Assembly: GCA_900317745.1 (NCBI GenBank)
Contig: ONHW01000016.1
Location: forward strand, 1 to 64,000
Reading direction: 5' to 3'
Length of the DNA stretch: 64,000 nucleotides
Source: an uncultured Bacteroidales bacterium
Lineage (GTDB): Bacteria; Bacteroidota; Bacteroidia; Bacteroidales; Paludibacteraceae
This document shows, one piece after another, positions 7,080 to 15,613 of the stretch. Under the pieces are notes generated by a model. It saw only the letters and a list, made by a program, of their open reading frames with translations. It had not been told where the DNA came from and made no database searches. Position numbers and translations under genes: made by a program. Position 1 is the stretch's first letter. Each line of letters begins with the position of its first letter.

Positions 7080-7703
7080 ATGAAAGTATTACTGATTAAC
7101 GGTTCGCCGCGTAAGAACGGGAACACGTTTACCGCGCTGAGCGAGATTGCGGAGACACTCGGAAAAGACGGAATCGACTCCGAAATCGTATGGATAGGGA
7201 ACAAGCCAGTTCGCGGTTGTATAGCCTGCGGCACGTGTAAAGCAAAAGGCAACGGTCGGTGTGTGTTCGATGATGATGTGTGCAACACCATCTCAGCCAA
7301 GTTCGCCGAGGCAGACGGTTTTGTGTTCGGTTCGCCAGTTTATTATGGTCAGCCTAACGGTGCGTTGCTGTCGATCATGCAGCGTGCGTTCTTCTCGAAC
7401 GGCGTGAACGTGCAGAACAAGCCGTCAGCAGTTGTAACGATCTGCCGTCGCGGCGGTGCGACAGCAGCGTTTGAGGCACTGCAGATGCCGCTGCAGATGA
7501 TGAATATGCCGCTTGCTACTTCGCAGTACTGGAACATTGCGTATGGTCGAGAAGAAGGACAAGTGGCGCAGGACAGCGAAGGTATGCAGACTATGCGCAC
7601 CCTTGCGCACAACCTGGCGTGGATGATTCGCGGGCTGCGCGGCGTAGATGCGCCTGCTATACCCGAACGTGAAGCATGGCAGCCGATGCACTTTATCCGC
7701 TGA
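7080..7703 (+). CDS. Flavodoxin family / iron-sulfur flavoprotein-like NAD(P)H reductase
   Basis: A 207-residue protein from ATG 7080 with the FMN phosphate loop LINGSPRKNGNT at its N-terminus. A cysteine cluster follows, CIACGTCKAKGNGRC, then the flavin-loop motif GSPVYYGQPNG. The four-cysteine spacing resembles iron-sulfur flavoproteins, so a bound cluster is possible but not proven. An alternative start at 7068 would add four residues. It is transcribed alone, from a promoter preceded by the 11-bp repeat array. It is more distant from the reductase at 5418 than a recent duplicate would be. Confidence 0.88.
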   Translation: MKVLLINGSPRKNGNTFTALSEIAETLGKDGIDSEIVWIGNKPVRGCIACGTCKAKGNGRCVFDDDVCNTISAKFAEADGFVFGSPVYYGQPNGALLSIMQRAFFSNGVNVQNKPSAVVTICRRGGATAAFEALQMPLQMMNMPLATSQYWNIAYGREEGQVAQDSEGMQTMRTLAHNLAWMIRGLRGVDAPAIPEREAWQPMHFIR

Positions 7704-7748
7704 AAAGTGATGAAAAGTGAACCGAAAAAACAAAATATTGCAATAAAA

Positions 7749-7780
7749 TTTGCAAATGTCAAAAAAAAGTATTAACTTTG
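7749..7780 (+). promoter_or_regulatory. Promoter of malate dehydrogenase
   Basis: TTTG at 7749-7752, a 20-base spacer, then TAACTTTG at 7773-7780. The leader to ATG 7855 is about 70 bases. Confidence 0.8.
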
Positions 7781-7854
7781 CAGTCGCGTTTGTGATGAAC
7801 GAGATGAATCACGACAAAAAGGACTAAAAAACAATCAAACATAAATACAAAGAC

Positions 7855-8796
7855 ATGTCAAAAGTAACTGTTGTAGGCGCAGGTAACGTAGGTGCTACCG
7901 CAGCCAATGTGATCGCTGTGAAGAATATCGCCAGCGAAGTTGTACTGATTGATATCAAGGAAGGCGTAGCCGAAGGCAAAGCCATGGATATCATGCAATC
8001 CGCCCAGACGATCGGTTTCTCGACCGTAGTGAAGGGCATTACGAACGACTACAGTCTGACCGCTGGTTCGGATGTAGTGGTTATCACATCCGGTCTGCCC
8101 CGTAAGCCGGGTATGACCCGTGAGGAGCTGATTGGTGTAAACGCCGGTATCGTTAAGAGCGTTGCAACGCAGATTCTCCAGCACTCACCCAATGCAATCA
8201 TCATCGTAGTATCGAACCCGATGGATACGATGGCTTATCTGACTCTGAAAGCTATGGGGCTGCCGCGTAACCGCGTGATCGGTATGGGTGGTGCGCTCGA
8301 CTCGAGCCGCTTCAAATACTATCTGAGCCAGAAGCTCGGCTGCTATGCTCATGACATCGATGCTTTCGTTATCGGTGGTCACGGCGACACGACGATGATT
8401 CCTATGAAGCGTTTTGCGGCATACCGCGGAATCCCCGTATCGAGCCTGATGAGCGCCGAGGATTTGGACGAGGTAGTTAAGGCTACGATGGTTGGCGGTG
8501 CTACGTTGACCGGTCTGCTGGGCACCTCAGCCTGGATGGCTCCGGGTGCATCGGTAGCGTTCATGGTTGACGCTATCATCAACGACCAGAAGCGTATGAT
8601 CCCTGCTTCGGCTAAGCTCGAGGGCGAGTATGGTTACGACGATATCATGATGGGTGTACCGTGTATCATCGGCAAGAACGGTATCGAGAAGATCTGCGAA
8701 CTTGACCTGAACGAGGAGGAGAAAGCTCTGTTCAAGGCTTCGCATGATGCAGTAGCCAAGACCACGAACATCCTTCACGAGATCGGCGCGCTCTAA
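7855..8796 (+). CDS. mdh: Malate dehydrogenase
   Basis: A 313-residue NAD-dependent enzyme of the LDH-like malate dehydrogenase type, oxidising malate to oxaloacetate in the cytoplasm. The Rossmann loop is GAGNVGATAA (residues 7-16). The substrate-binding arginines are in LPRKPGMTR, and the catalytic His is in IGGHGDTTM; the NPMD motif is typical of malate dehydrogenase. Full length and intact. It has its own promoter and is followed by a stem-loop shared with the convergent AraC gene. In Bacteroidales it serves the reductive succinate branch. Confidence 0.96.
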   Translation: MSKVTVVGAGNVGATAANVIAVKNIASEVVLIDIKEGVAEGKAMDIMQSAQTIGFSTVVKGITNDYSLTAGSDVVVITSGLPRKPGMTREELIGVNAGIVKSVATQILQHSPNAIIIVVSNPMDTMAYLTLKAMGLPRNRVIGMGGALDSSRFKYYLSQKLGCYAHDIDAFVIGGHGDTTMIPMKRFAAYRGIPVSSLMSAEDLDEVVKATMVGGATLTGLLGTSAWMAPGASVAFMVDAIINDQKRMIPASAKLEGEYGYDDIMMGVPCIIGKNGIEKICELDLNEEEKALFKASHDAVAKTTNILHEIGAL

Positions 8797-8820
8797 TCGG
8801 CTCGGCTGTCCCGCAAGAAG

Positions 8821-8854
8821 AAGGGTCAAGATGTCTGGTTGCGTCTTGACCCTT
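8821..8854. terminator. Bidirectional stem-loop between mdh and the AraC gene
   Basis: The arms AAGGGTCAAGA (8821-8831) and TCTTGACCCTT (8844-8854) are perfect complements. They lie between the convergent ends of mdh and the AraC-family gene. T-runs are weak on both sides. Confidence 0.75.
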
Positions 8855-8857
8855 CGT

Positions 8858-9754
8858 TTATTGCTCCGGGCGAAAGCCGTTTCGGAACGTACGTGGCGAT
8901 ATGCCTTCGTGCTGCCTGAAGAACGTGGATAACTGATTGGAGTTGGCGAAGCCGAGATCGTACGCTATGGTGCTGATACTGCTGGTGCCGTTAGCCAGCC
9001 TCTCCTTGGCTTCCGCCAATCGCAGTTGCTGCTGGTATTGTGCCGGAGAGATACCCGTATATTCCTTGAAAATCCGCCTGAACCACGAGTAGCCTACACC
9101 TAATTGTTGAGCGATCTGCTCGGGAGAGATGTTCTTGCCTATGCTTGCCTTCATTATCCCGCGCGCATCATCGATAACCTTGACAAACTCCTTCTCCTGA
9201 AAATTCCGCTCAGTAAGATTGAAAACAATGCTGCCCAGAATGTGCATAATGATTCCTGTGATGTAATTCTGGTAGCCGTGAATCTCGTTCTGCGAGTTGT
9301 GAATAATCTCGTCGTACAGGCTGATAATGTGAACATCCGTGCCGATATATGCCAGCGGAGCCTCTTTGGAGAAGAACTTCATGTTCAAGCGCTCATCGAT
9401 AAACCTGCCTTTGAATCCTACCCAATACTCCTTCCAGCCCGTGTTGGGATTAGGCGCATAATGATGCCACTCTCCGGGAAAGAGCATGATGATCGTTCCG
9501 GCATGTACAATCTGCTTCTCGCAATGCTCCGACTCAAACCAGCCGTTGCCCTCAACAATATACACAAGTTGATACTCGTTGAGCTTGCGACCAAGACCTT
9601 TCTGGAAGAAATAATCATCCGGATGTCTGTTCACCGGCGGGTAGGGTGAGTGTGGTGGCATCTTCTGGTATCCGACTGTGGTACAAACAATTCCCCATTG
9701 CTCGTCACGGGGTGTGAAATGTAGGTAGTGGGAGTAGCATTCGGTAGGTTTCAT
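8858..9754 (-). CDS. AraC-family transcriptional regulator
   Basis: A 298-residue one-component regulator. The N-terminal half (about residues 30-160) is an AraC-binding cupin-like domain that would sense a sugar. The C-terminal part (about 195-295) is the double helix-turn-helix, with the conserved end AYDLGFANSNQLSTFFRQ and GISPRTFR. I start at the second in-frame ATG; ATG 9766 would add four residues. It is divergent from the SusC gene, and the two promoters share their -33 region, so it is the obvious candidate regulator of the glycan locus. Absence of a transmembrane sensor separates it from the hybrid two-component regulators common in such loci. Confidence 0.9.
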   Translation of the reverse strand: MKPTECYSHYLHFTPRDEQWGIVCTTVGYQKMPPHSPYPPVNRHPDDYFFQKGLGRKLNEYQLVYIVEGNGWFESEHCEKQIVHAGTIIMLFPGEWHHYAPNPNTGWKEYWVGFKGRFIDERLNMKFFSKEAPLAYIGTDVHIISLYDEIIHNSQNEIHGYQNYITGIIMHILGSIVFNLTERNFQEKEFVKVIDDARGIMKASIGKNISPEQIAQQLGVGYSWFRRIFKEYTGISPAQYQQQLRLAEAKERLANGTSSISTIAYDLGFANSNQLSTFFRQHEGISPRTFRNGFRPEQ

Positions 9755-9785
9755 GTTATAAAGCATATTTTATAAAATGCGGTGT

Positions 9786-9817
9786 CAAAATTAATACATT
9801 TTTTGTCAAAAAGCAAA
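9786..9817 (-). promoter_or_regulatory. Promoter of the AraC-family gene
   Basis: On the minus strand TTTG (9817-9814) is followed after 20 bases by TAATTTTG (9793-9786). It is back to back with the SusC promoter. Confidence 0.75.
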
Positions 9818-9847
9818 TGTACATGTAGAAAAAATGTGCTAACTTTG
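9816..9847 (+). promoter_or_regulatory. Promoter of the SusC/SusD locus
   Basis: A clear -7 element TAACTTTG lies at 9840-9847. The -33 position (about 9816-9819) is poor and falls on the -33 box of the divergent AraC promoter. A weak -33 element would suit an activator-dependent promoter. Confidence 0.65.
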
Positions 9848-9888
9848 CAGCGATTTTTAATTTTAGCATCTCTATGTACGTTTTAGCC

Positions 9889-12800
9889 ATGAAATTAAAG
9901 AGACTGATACTTCCGGTTCTGTTTGCTGTTTGCTGCCTGAATATGTATGCACAATCTCACTTGACGGGAACCGTAGTGGATGTTCAGGGCGAGCCTGTGA
10001 TAGGTGCTGCGGTGCGCATTGCCGGCACAACAACCGGAACGGTGACGGACATCGACGGTCAGTTTGCATTGGAGGCAACCGACGGAGCAAAAATCGAAGT
10101 TTCCTATCTCGGCTATCTGACAGTTGAACTCACAGTGAAAGAACTGCGTTCGCAAGGCGGGAAGGTTGTGCTGCGCGAGGATACTCAGGCGCTGGAGGAA
10201 GTGGTGGTAGTCGGTTACGGTGTGCAAAAGAAATCCGTAGTGACTGCCGCTATCAGTAAGGTGTCTGCCGAGGATCTGGAGAACGTTATACCTACGCGCG
10301 TGGATAACATGCTGAAGGGTAAAGCCGCAGGTGTGACGATCACCTCGTCCTCCGGTCAGCCTGGCGCAGGTGCCAGAGTGAACATCCGCGGTGTGGGCAC
10401 AATCAATGATGCCTCGCCGTTGTATGTGGTGGACGGCATGCCGATGGATGACATCGACTACCTCAACCCCACGGATATAGCCTCCATCGAGGTGCTGAAG
10501 GATGCCGCGTCAGCCGCTATCTACGGAACGAAGGGCGCCAACGGCGTTATACTCGTTACCACCAAGAGCGGTGAGCTCAACCAGCGTGCGCATGTCAGTT
10601 ATGATATGTCGGTGGGATTTCAGAATCCGTGGAAGCAGAAAGCCGTGCTGAACGGGCCGTGGTATCAGACTATCCTGAACGAGGCTCGCCTGAACGACGG
10701 CAGTGCTCCGTACTTCCAGCAGATAACTACCGATCCCGGCACGAACTGGCAGGATCAGCTGTTCAACTACAACGCTCCCGTGCAAAGCCATCAGGTGAGT
10801 GTGAACGGCGGTTCGGACAAAGTGACGTACTTCGTTAGTTTCGGATACTTCGACCACCAGGGTATAGTAGGCGGCAACTTCGGTCGCTCCAACTACACGC
10901 GTTATAGCGTGCGCAACAACAATGTGTATAAGGTGTTGGACGACACGGCGGAGCGCACATGGCTCAACCGCTTGACGTTCACAAGCAACCTGAGTTACAC
11001 CAACTCTGCATCAACCGGTATAGCCGAGAACTCGGCGTTCTATTCGCCGCTGGGCTCGGCACTGCTCATCGATCCGACACAACCATTGTATGCTACCGAC
11101 CCGGATGCCGTGCTCGCCAAGTATCCCGATGCAGTGAAAGACAAGAACGGCAAGGTTTATTCTATCCCCGACATCACAATGAGCGAGGTGATCAACCCTG
11201 TTGCCAATCTCGAACTGCCTGCAGGCTGGAACAGAGCAGACCGCTTCACCGCCAACCTGACGGGCGAGTTGCAGTTATATACCGATCTGGTATGGAAAAC
11301 GAGTTTCAATGCCGACTTCAGTTTCAACCGCTATGACGGTTACGGCTATCCGTACTACCTGAGTTCGGGCGGTGCGGGCAGCAGCCACACCAGTAGCGTA
11401 TCTGCCAGTCAGAGCCGAACATTCACATGGCAGGTCGAGAACACGCTGAGTTACAACCACACCTTTGGTGGTGACCATGAGTTCGGTGTGCTGATAGGAC
11501 AGAGTGCTACCAAGACCGCTTACACCTACGTCAGCGGCACAGCATACGACCTGCCGAGCAATGATCCGTACAAGGCAACCATTGATTATACGCAAGGCAC
11601 GCGCGAGGAACAGTCCACATCCGGCGGACGCAGTTACTCGGCGGGGGCATCGTACTTCGCGCGCGTGAACTATAATTATAAGGAGCGATATATCTTCCAG
11701 GCCTCGTTGCGTTGTGACGGTTCGGACAAGTTCGGCACGAACAACCGCTGGGGCTTGTTCCCTTCGTTCTCGCTGGGTTGGAACATTGCGCACGAAGACT
11801 TCTGGGCCAACGCTCCCGAGGAGTGGAGTGCACTGAAGCTTCGCGGCAGTTGGGGTATGAACGGTAACGACCGTATATCCTCGTTCGCGTACACATCGCT
11901 GATAGTCAGTGGTTCGAACTACACTTTCGGTCGCGGTGAAGAGGAGAAGATTGTGACCGGTGTGCGTCAGGGACGTCTCGCCAACGCTGACCTGAAGTGG
12001 GAAACAAGCCGGCAGACGGATATCGGTTTGGAGATGGGATTCCTGAGCAACGCCCTGAACCTGAATCTGGACTGGTACTACAAGACTACTGAAGATATGC
12101 TTATGCCCGCTCTGCTGCCGGCGTACGTGGGAATAGAGCAACCTTGGACAAACGGTGGAAAGATGCTTAACTGGGGTATAGAAGCCGATTTGAGTTACAA
12201 GTGGCACGCCGGACCTGTGAACTTCTCCATCAGCGGAAACATCAGTTACCTGAAGAACCGCCTGATTGATTACGGCAACGAGGCAGGTGCAAGCAACCTG
12301 GACAACGTGCAGGGCGTAGGTATAGTCAGCCGTGCCGAGAACGGCGAGGTTTATCCGTTCTTCTACGGCTACAAGACAGACGGACTCTTCCAGACCGAAG
12401 CGGAAGTGAAGAGTTACGTCAACAGCAACGGCGACCTGCTGCAACCCAATGCCCGACCGGGTGACGTGCGGTTCGTGGATTTTAACGGCGACGGCAAGAT
12501 TGACGACAACGACCGTACAAAGATCGGCAAAGGTATGCCGGACATCACTTACTCGCTCACCTACGGTATGGATTTCTATGGTGTGGATCTGAACCTGTTC
12601 TTCCAGGGCGTAGGCGGCAACCAGGTGTTCGATGCAACTCGTCGCCCCGACCTGAGCCTGAGTAACCAGCCGGCGTGGATCCTCAACCGCTGGACAGGAC
12701 CGAACACCAGCACCCGCATACCTCGTATGACGGAGCAGGATCCGAACGACAACTGGCGATCGAGCGACCTGTATATAAAGAACGGCGCGTATCTGCGTCT

Positions 12801-13020
12801 GAAAACCCTGCAAGTCGGCTACAGCTTCCCCAAGGCGTGGATGAAAAAGATCCACTTCACGAAGATCCGCCTGTATTTCTCGGCAGAGAACCTGCTGACC
12901 ATTACCGGCTACGACGGCTTTGATCCCGAGATCGGTTCCGGCGGAACGAGCATAGGTATCGATGCAGGCTGCTATCCGCAGAGCAGGACAATGAGTTTTG
13001 GTGCAAACATTACGTTGTAA
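9889..13020 (+). CDS. susC: SusC/RagA-family TonB-dependent outer-membrane transporter
   Basis: A 1043-residue outer-membrane oligosaccharide importer. It has a signal peptide (about residues 1-21), a carboxypeptidase-like regulatory domain (about 25-100), a TonB-box-like segment EEVVVVGYG, a plug domain (about 115-230) with VRG-type NIRGVGT and the SusC signature KDAASAAIYG, then the beta-barrel. ATG 9874 would add five residues ahead of the signal peptide; ATG 9889 gives a normal signal peptide. The SusD partner follows 18 bases later. It starts the glycan locus, so it should import oligosaccharides released by the enzymes encoded downstream. The barrel is full length. Confidence 0.96.
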   Translation: MKLKRLILPVLFAVCCLNMYAQSHLTGTVVDVQGEPVIGAAVRIAGTTTGTVTDIDGQFALEATDGAKIEVSYLGYLTVELTVKELRSQGGKVVLREDTQALEEVVVVGYGVQKKSVVTAAISKVSAEDLENVIPTRVDNMLKGKAAGVTITSSSGQPGAGARVNIRGVGTINDASPLYVVDGMPMDDIDYLNPTDIASIEVLKDAASAAIYGTKGANGVILVTTKSGELNQRAHVSYDMSVGFQNPWKQKAVLNGPWYQTILNEARLNDGSAPYFQQITTDPGTNWQDQLFNYNAPVQSHQVSVNGGSDKVTYFVSFGYFDHQGIVGGNFGRSNYTRYSVRNNNVYKVLDDTAERTWLNRLTFTSNLSYTNSASTGIAENSAFYSPLGSALLIDPTQPLYATDPDAVLAKYPDAVKDKNGKVYSIPDITMSEVINPVANLELPAGWNRADRFTANLTGELQLYTDLVWKTSFNADFSFNRYDGYGYPYYLSSGGAGSSHTSSVSASQSRTFTWQVENTLSYNHTFGGDHEFGVLIGQSATKTAYTYVSGTAYDLPSNDPYKATIDYTQGTREEQSTSGGRSYSAGASYFARVNYNYKERYIFQASLRCDGSDKFGTNNRWGLFPSFSLGWNIAHEDFWANAPEEWSALKLRGSWGMNGNDRISSFAYTSLIVSGSNYTFGRGEEEKIVTGVRQGRLANADLKWETSRQTDIGLEMGFLSNALNLNLDWYYKTTEDMLMPALLPAYVGIEQPWTNGGKMLNWGIEADLSYKWHAGPVNFSISGNISYLKNRLIDYGNEAGASNLDNVQGVGIVSRAENGEVYPFFYGYKTDGLFQTEAEVKSYVNSNGDLLQPNARPGDVRFVDFNGDGKIDDNDRTKIGKGMPDITYSLTYGMDFYGVDLNLFFQGVGGNQVFDATRRPDLSLSNQPAWILNRWTGPNTSTRIPRMTEQDPNDNWRSSDLYIKNGAYLRLKTLQVGYSFPKAWMKKIHFTKIRLYFSAENLLTITGYDGFDPEIGSGGTSIGIDAGCYPQSRTMSFGANITL

Positions 13021-13038
13021 TCAAAAATACGGAGCAAT

Positions 13039-14652
13039 ATGAAGACTTATAGTAAAATAATGATGCTTGCGGCAGTTGTCGTATTGACTGCTTGCGGCAA
13101 CGAGTTTCTGAACATCCGTTCAACCTCTGCTGATGTGTTGGAAGACTACTACAAGACCGAGGCGCAGATCTACAAGACTCTTGTAGGCGCGTACGATCCC
13201 TTGCAGTGGAGTGACTATTATGGCGGGTACAACCAGTTTATGTTCCTCAGCGACCTGCGTGGCGATGATATCTACGTAGGCGGTGACAAGGGATCGGACA
13301 ACTTCTTCCACCAGATGCAGCGCTTCCAGATGCAGCCGATAGATGCACCGCGCAGTTTCTGGGAGAATATGTACACGGGCATTGAGCGCTGTAACACCGT
13401 GATTGACAATCTGCCCAAGGTGGAGGATATATCTCCGGTTACGGCAGAACGATACGAGGCGGAAGCACGATTCCTCAGAGCGTGGTACTACCACTGGCTA
13501 TGGAAGTTCTGGGGAAATATACCATATTTCGACCACGTGCTGGAAGCGCCGTACGTAACGACCCAGATGCCTGCTGACTCGGTATATACACATATCCTCG
13601 CTGACCTCGACTATTGCTGCGAGAAGTCGGAAGGTGCCTATCGCCTGATGGACCGTCCTGCCGAGGACGAATGGGGCAGAGTAACCATCTATGCCGCCAT
13701 GATGCTACGTGCCAGAGTGGTGCTCTTCCAGAACGACAAGTCGCGCTTTGAGCAGGTGTACAACGATATGGATATCATCAAGCGTTCGGCTCTGTTCACC
13801 TTGTGCGAAGATTATGACCGCATCTGGCTGGGCGAGTATGAGTTTGTGACCGATCCGGATATGATGAACAAGTCGGAGTCGATCTGGGAGATCAACCACC
13901 GTTCGGAAGGCGGCAGCTGGTCGTGGCCGCAGGGCGGACAGGGAACGATCTTCCCGAAGTTCATCGGTATCAACGGCTTGGACGGCGATCCTGAGTATCA
14001 GGACGGCTGGGGATTCGGTCCGATACGCAAGGCGGCTTACCTGCTGTATGATGCAGAAGACCAGCGCCGTGATGCATCTATCATTGATATTGTGGCGCGC
14101 AAGCAAATGCTGCAAGACTCGCTCGGCATAACCATCTCCTGGGCAGAACGCGCCAACCATACAGGTTACTACAACAAGAAGTATACGGCGCGCAAGGGAT
14201 ATAACGAGTGCTCGTACGACCCCGAACTGAACTTTAACAACAACATACGTGTCTTCCGTTACTCGGAGTGTCTGCTCAACCTTGCCGAGGTCAGCATGCG
14301 ACTGGGATATACCCGTCCTGCGCAGACCAATCTCGACCTGGTGCGCAAGCGTGCATATCCGGGTGAGAACTACGGTTCAGGCAGTCCGCACTACAAGGCA
14401 GTCAGCATGGTGGCTATCATGCTGGAGCGACGTCTGGAGTTCATGGGCGAAGGTCACCGCTTCTGGGATCTCGTCCGCTGGAGCCACTCTGAGGATGTCA
14501 ACTGCGATATATCGGCTATCCTAAGCGGCACAGACGAGATTGGCAATTATTCACGTACTTGGAACGACAACTGGAAGTGGTTGCCTATACCGTCGCTGGA
14601 GATCGACCGTACGGAAGGTGAGCACCAACTCAAGCAGAACCCGGGATATTAA
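13039..14652 (+). CDS. susD: SusD/RagB-family glycan-binding lipoprotein
   Basis: A 537-residue outer-membrane lipoprotein (lipobox LTAC, Cys19) that caps SusC and binds glycan. The N-terminal SusD-like region is helical and carries TPR-type helices (RFLRAWYYHWLWKFWG around residue 150). The C-terminal RagB part contains LNLAEVSMR, RRLEFMGEGHRFWDLVRW and the final NPGY typical of the family. It directly follows SusC and precedes a third surface lipoprotein. Ligand specificity cannot be read; the neighbouring GH128 and GH3 genes suggest beta-1,3-glucan. Confidence 0.96.
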   Translation: MKTYSKIMMLAAVVVLTACGNEFLNIRSTSADVLEDYYKTEAQIYKTLVGAYDPLQWSDYYGGYNQFMFLSDLRGDDIYVGGDKGSDNFFHQMQRFQMQPIDAPRSFWENMYTGIERCNTVIDNLPKVEDISPVTAERYEAEARFLRAWYYHWLWKFWGNIPYFDHVLEAPYVTTQMPADSVYTHILADLDYCCEKSEGAYRLMDRPAEDEWGRVTIYAAMMLRARVVLFQNDKSRFEQVYNDMDIIKRSALFTLCEDYDRIWLGEYEFVTDPDMMNKSESIWEINHRSEGGSWSWPQGGQGTIFPKFIGINGLDGDPEYQDGWGFGPIRKAAYLLYDAEDQRRDASIIDIVARKQMLQDSLGITISWAERANHTGYYNKKYTARKGYNECSYDPELNFNNNIRVFRYSECLLNLAEVSMRLGYTRPAQTNLDLVRKRAYPGENYGSGSPHYKAVSMVAIMLERRLEFMGEGHRFWDLVRWSHSEDVNCDISAILSGTDEIGNYSRTWNDNWKWLPIPSLEIDRTEGEHQLKQNPGY

Positions 14653-14671
14653 TCATCAAAATCTGAATAGT

Positions 14672-15571
14672 ATGAACAACTGTAAATACTTTAGCCATAG
14701 TAGTCTTTCATCGTTCAGCAGCGCGGCCTTTCTTCTTTCAGTGTTAGCGGTCATTATGGCAGGCTGCAAGCCGAAGAGTTATATGGACGATCTGCCGGAC
14801 TTGGTGCCAAACACCGATGCCGGTGTTGTAGAGGCACTCAACCCGCGGGCTGTTGTGGACGACAAAGATCCGAACCTGGTCCACCTGATCATGGATGAGA
14901 AGGACGGTTGGGTAGGAATGTGGCAGGTAGGTAACAAACGATATACGCAGTCGCGTGTGGACCGCAGGTTTGAGTTTGCGGGCGATTATACCGTCAAAGC
15001 CTCGGCGTACAACAAGAACGGTGTTGCGCCTATGGTGGATGTGCACTTTACCATCGAGCAGATGGATGAGGCAGTGTGTGTAAACGCTAACTACAAAGCC
15101 CTGACCGGCGGATGCGATGCTCCTGAAGGCAAGACATGGATCCTGTCGGACCAAACCGGCTATTACGGACTGATTGATATCAATACCTGGCTTATAGAGT
15201 ACAACTCCGACTATTGGTGGGCAGCCGAGCGAGGCAGCCATCAGGGCGTGTATGACGACGAACTGACGTTTGTCCTGGATGCTGATATGACCTATCGCCA
15301 CGTCACCAACGGACAATCGGGCATAGATAGCAATCCTTTTGACCGTGCGGATTACACGGCAGCGTGGGAACTGGTGCCGGAAAACGCCAGTCAGGATGGA
15401 CGGTTGCACCTGGTGATTAGCGGTGACGGCTTTCTGCCGCCTATACCCAGCGAGTGTCAGGGGCAGAACGATTACACCGTACTTGTGCTCAACGATACGG
15501 TGCTGATGACTAAGATCTACAAGCAGGGCAGCAATCAGGCTTGGGTGCATAAGTTTGTGCCGAAGGAGTAG
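14672..15571 (+). CDS. Surface lipoprotein in SusE/F position, probable glycan-binding protein
   Basis: A 299-residue lipoprotein with a long signal (lipobox IMAGC, about residue 34). Residues about 55-135 look like a PKD/immunoglobulin-like beta domain ending in VDVHFTIEQ. The rest (about 140-295) is rich in Trp and Tyr, with WLIEYNSDYWWAA exposed-type aromatics, consistent with carbohydrate binding. I do not recognise a named family. Position directly after SusD matches surface glycan-binding proteins of other Sus loci, so this is inferred from context. I use ATG 14672; an upstream in-frame extension overlaps susD and is not supported. Confidence 0.75.
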   Translation: MNNCKYFSHSSLSSFSSAAFLLSVLAVIMAGCKPKSYMDDLPDLVPNTDAGVVEALNPRAVVDDKDPNLVHLIMDEKDGWVGMWQVGNKRYTQSRVDRRFEFAGDYTVKASAYNKNGVAPMVDVHFTIEQMDEAVCVNANYKALTGGCDAPEGKTWILSDQTGYYGLIDINTWLIEYNSDYWWAAERGSHQGVYDDELTFVLDADMTYRHVTNGQSGIDSNPFDRADYTAAWELVPENASQDGRLHLVISGDGFLPPIPSECQGQNDYTVLVLNDTVLMTKIYKQGSNQAWVHKFVPKE

Positions 15572-15613
15572 TTTAGGGTTTAGAGTTTAGTGTTAAGTGT
15601 TTAGAGCTTAGTG
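15572..15613. repeat. Six 7-bp tandem repeats filling the spacer before the GH3 gene
   Basis: The whole spacer from the previous stop codon to ATG 15614 is six heptamers, TTTAGGG, TTTAGAG, TTTAGTG, TTAAGTG, TTTAGAG and CTTAGTG, with no leftover base. The last unit abuts the start codon and supplies the GTG at 15611. Change in copy number would alter the spacing to the start. Confidence 0.8.

Noticed and set aside
11275-12855. A long leftward frame opposite susC
   Set aside because: It is an antisense shadow of the SusC coding sequence; it has no signal, domain or promoter and reads as Val/Arg/Thr-rich filler.
15572-15613. Telomere-like TTTAGGG repeat
   Set aside because: Only one unit has that exact sequence and the array is an internal spacer between two genes; the resemblance to plant telomeres is coincidental.
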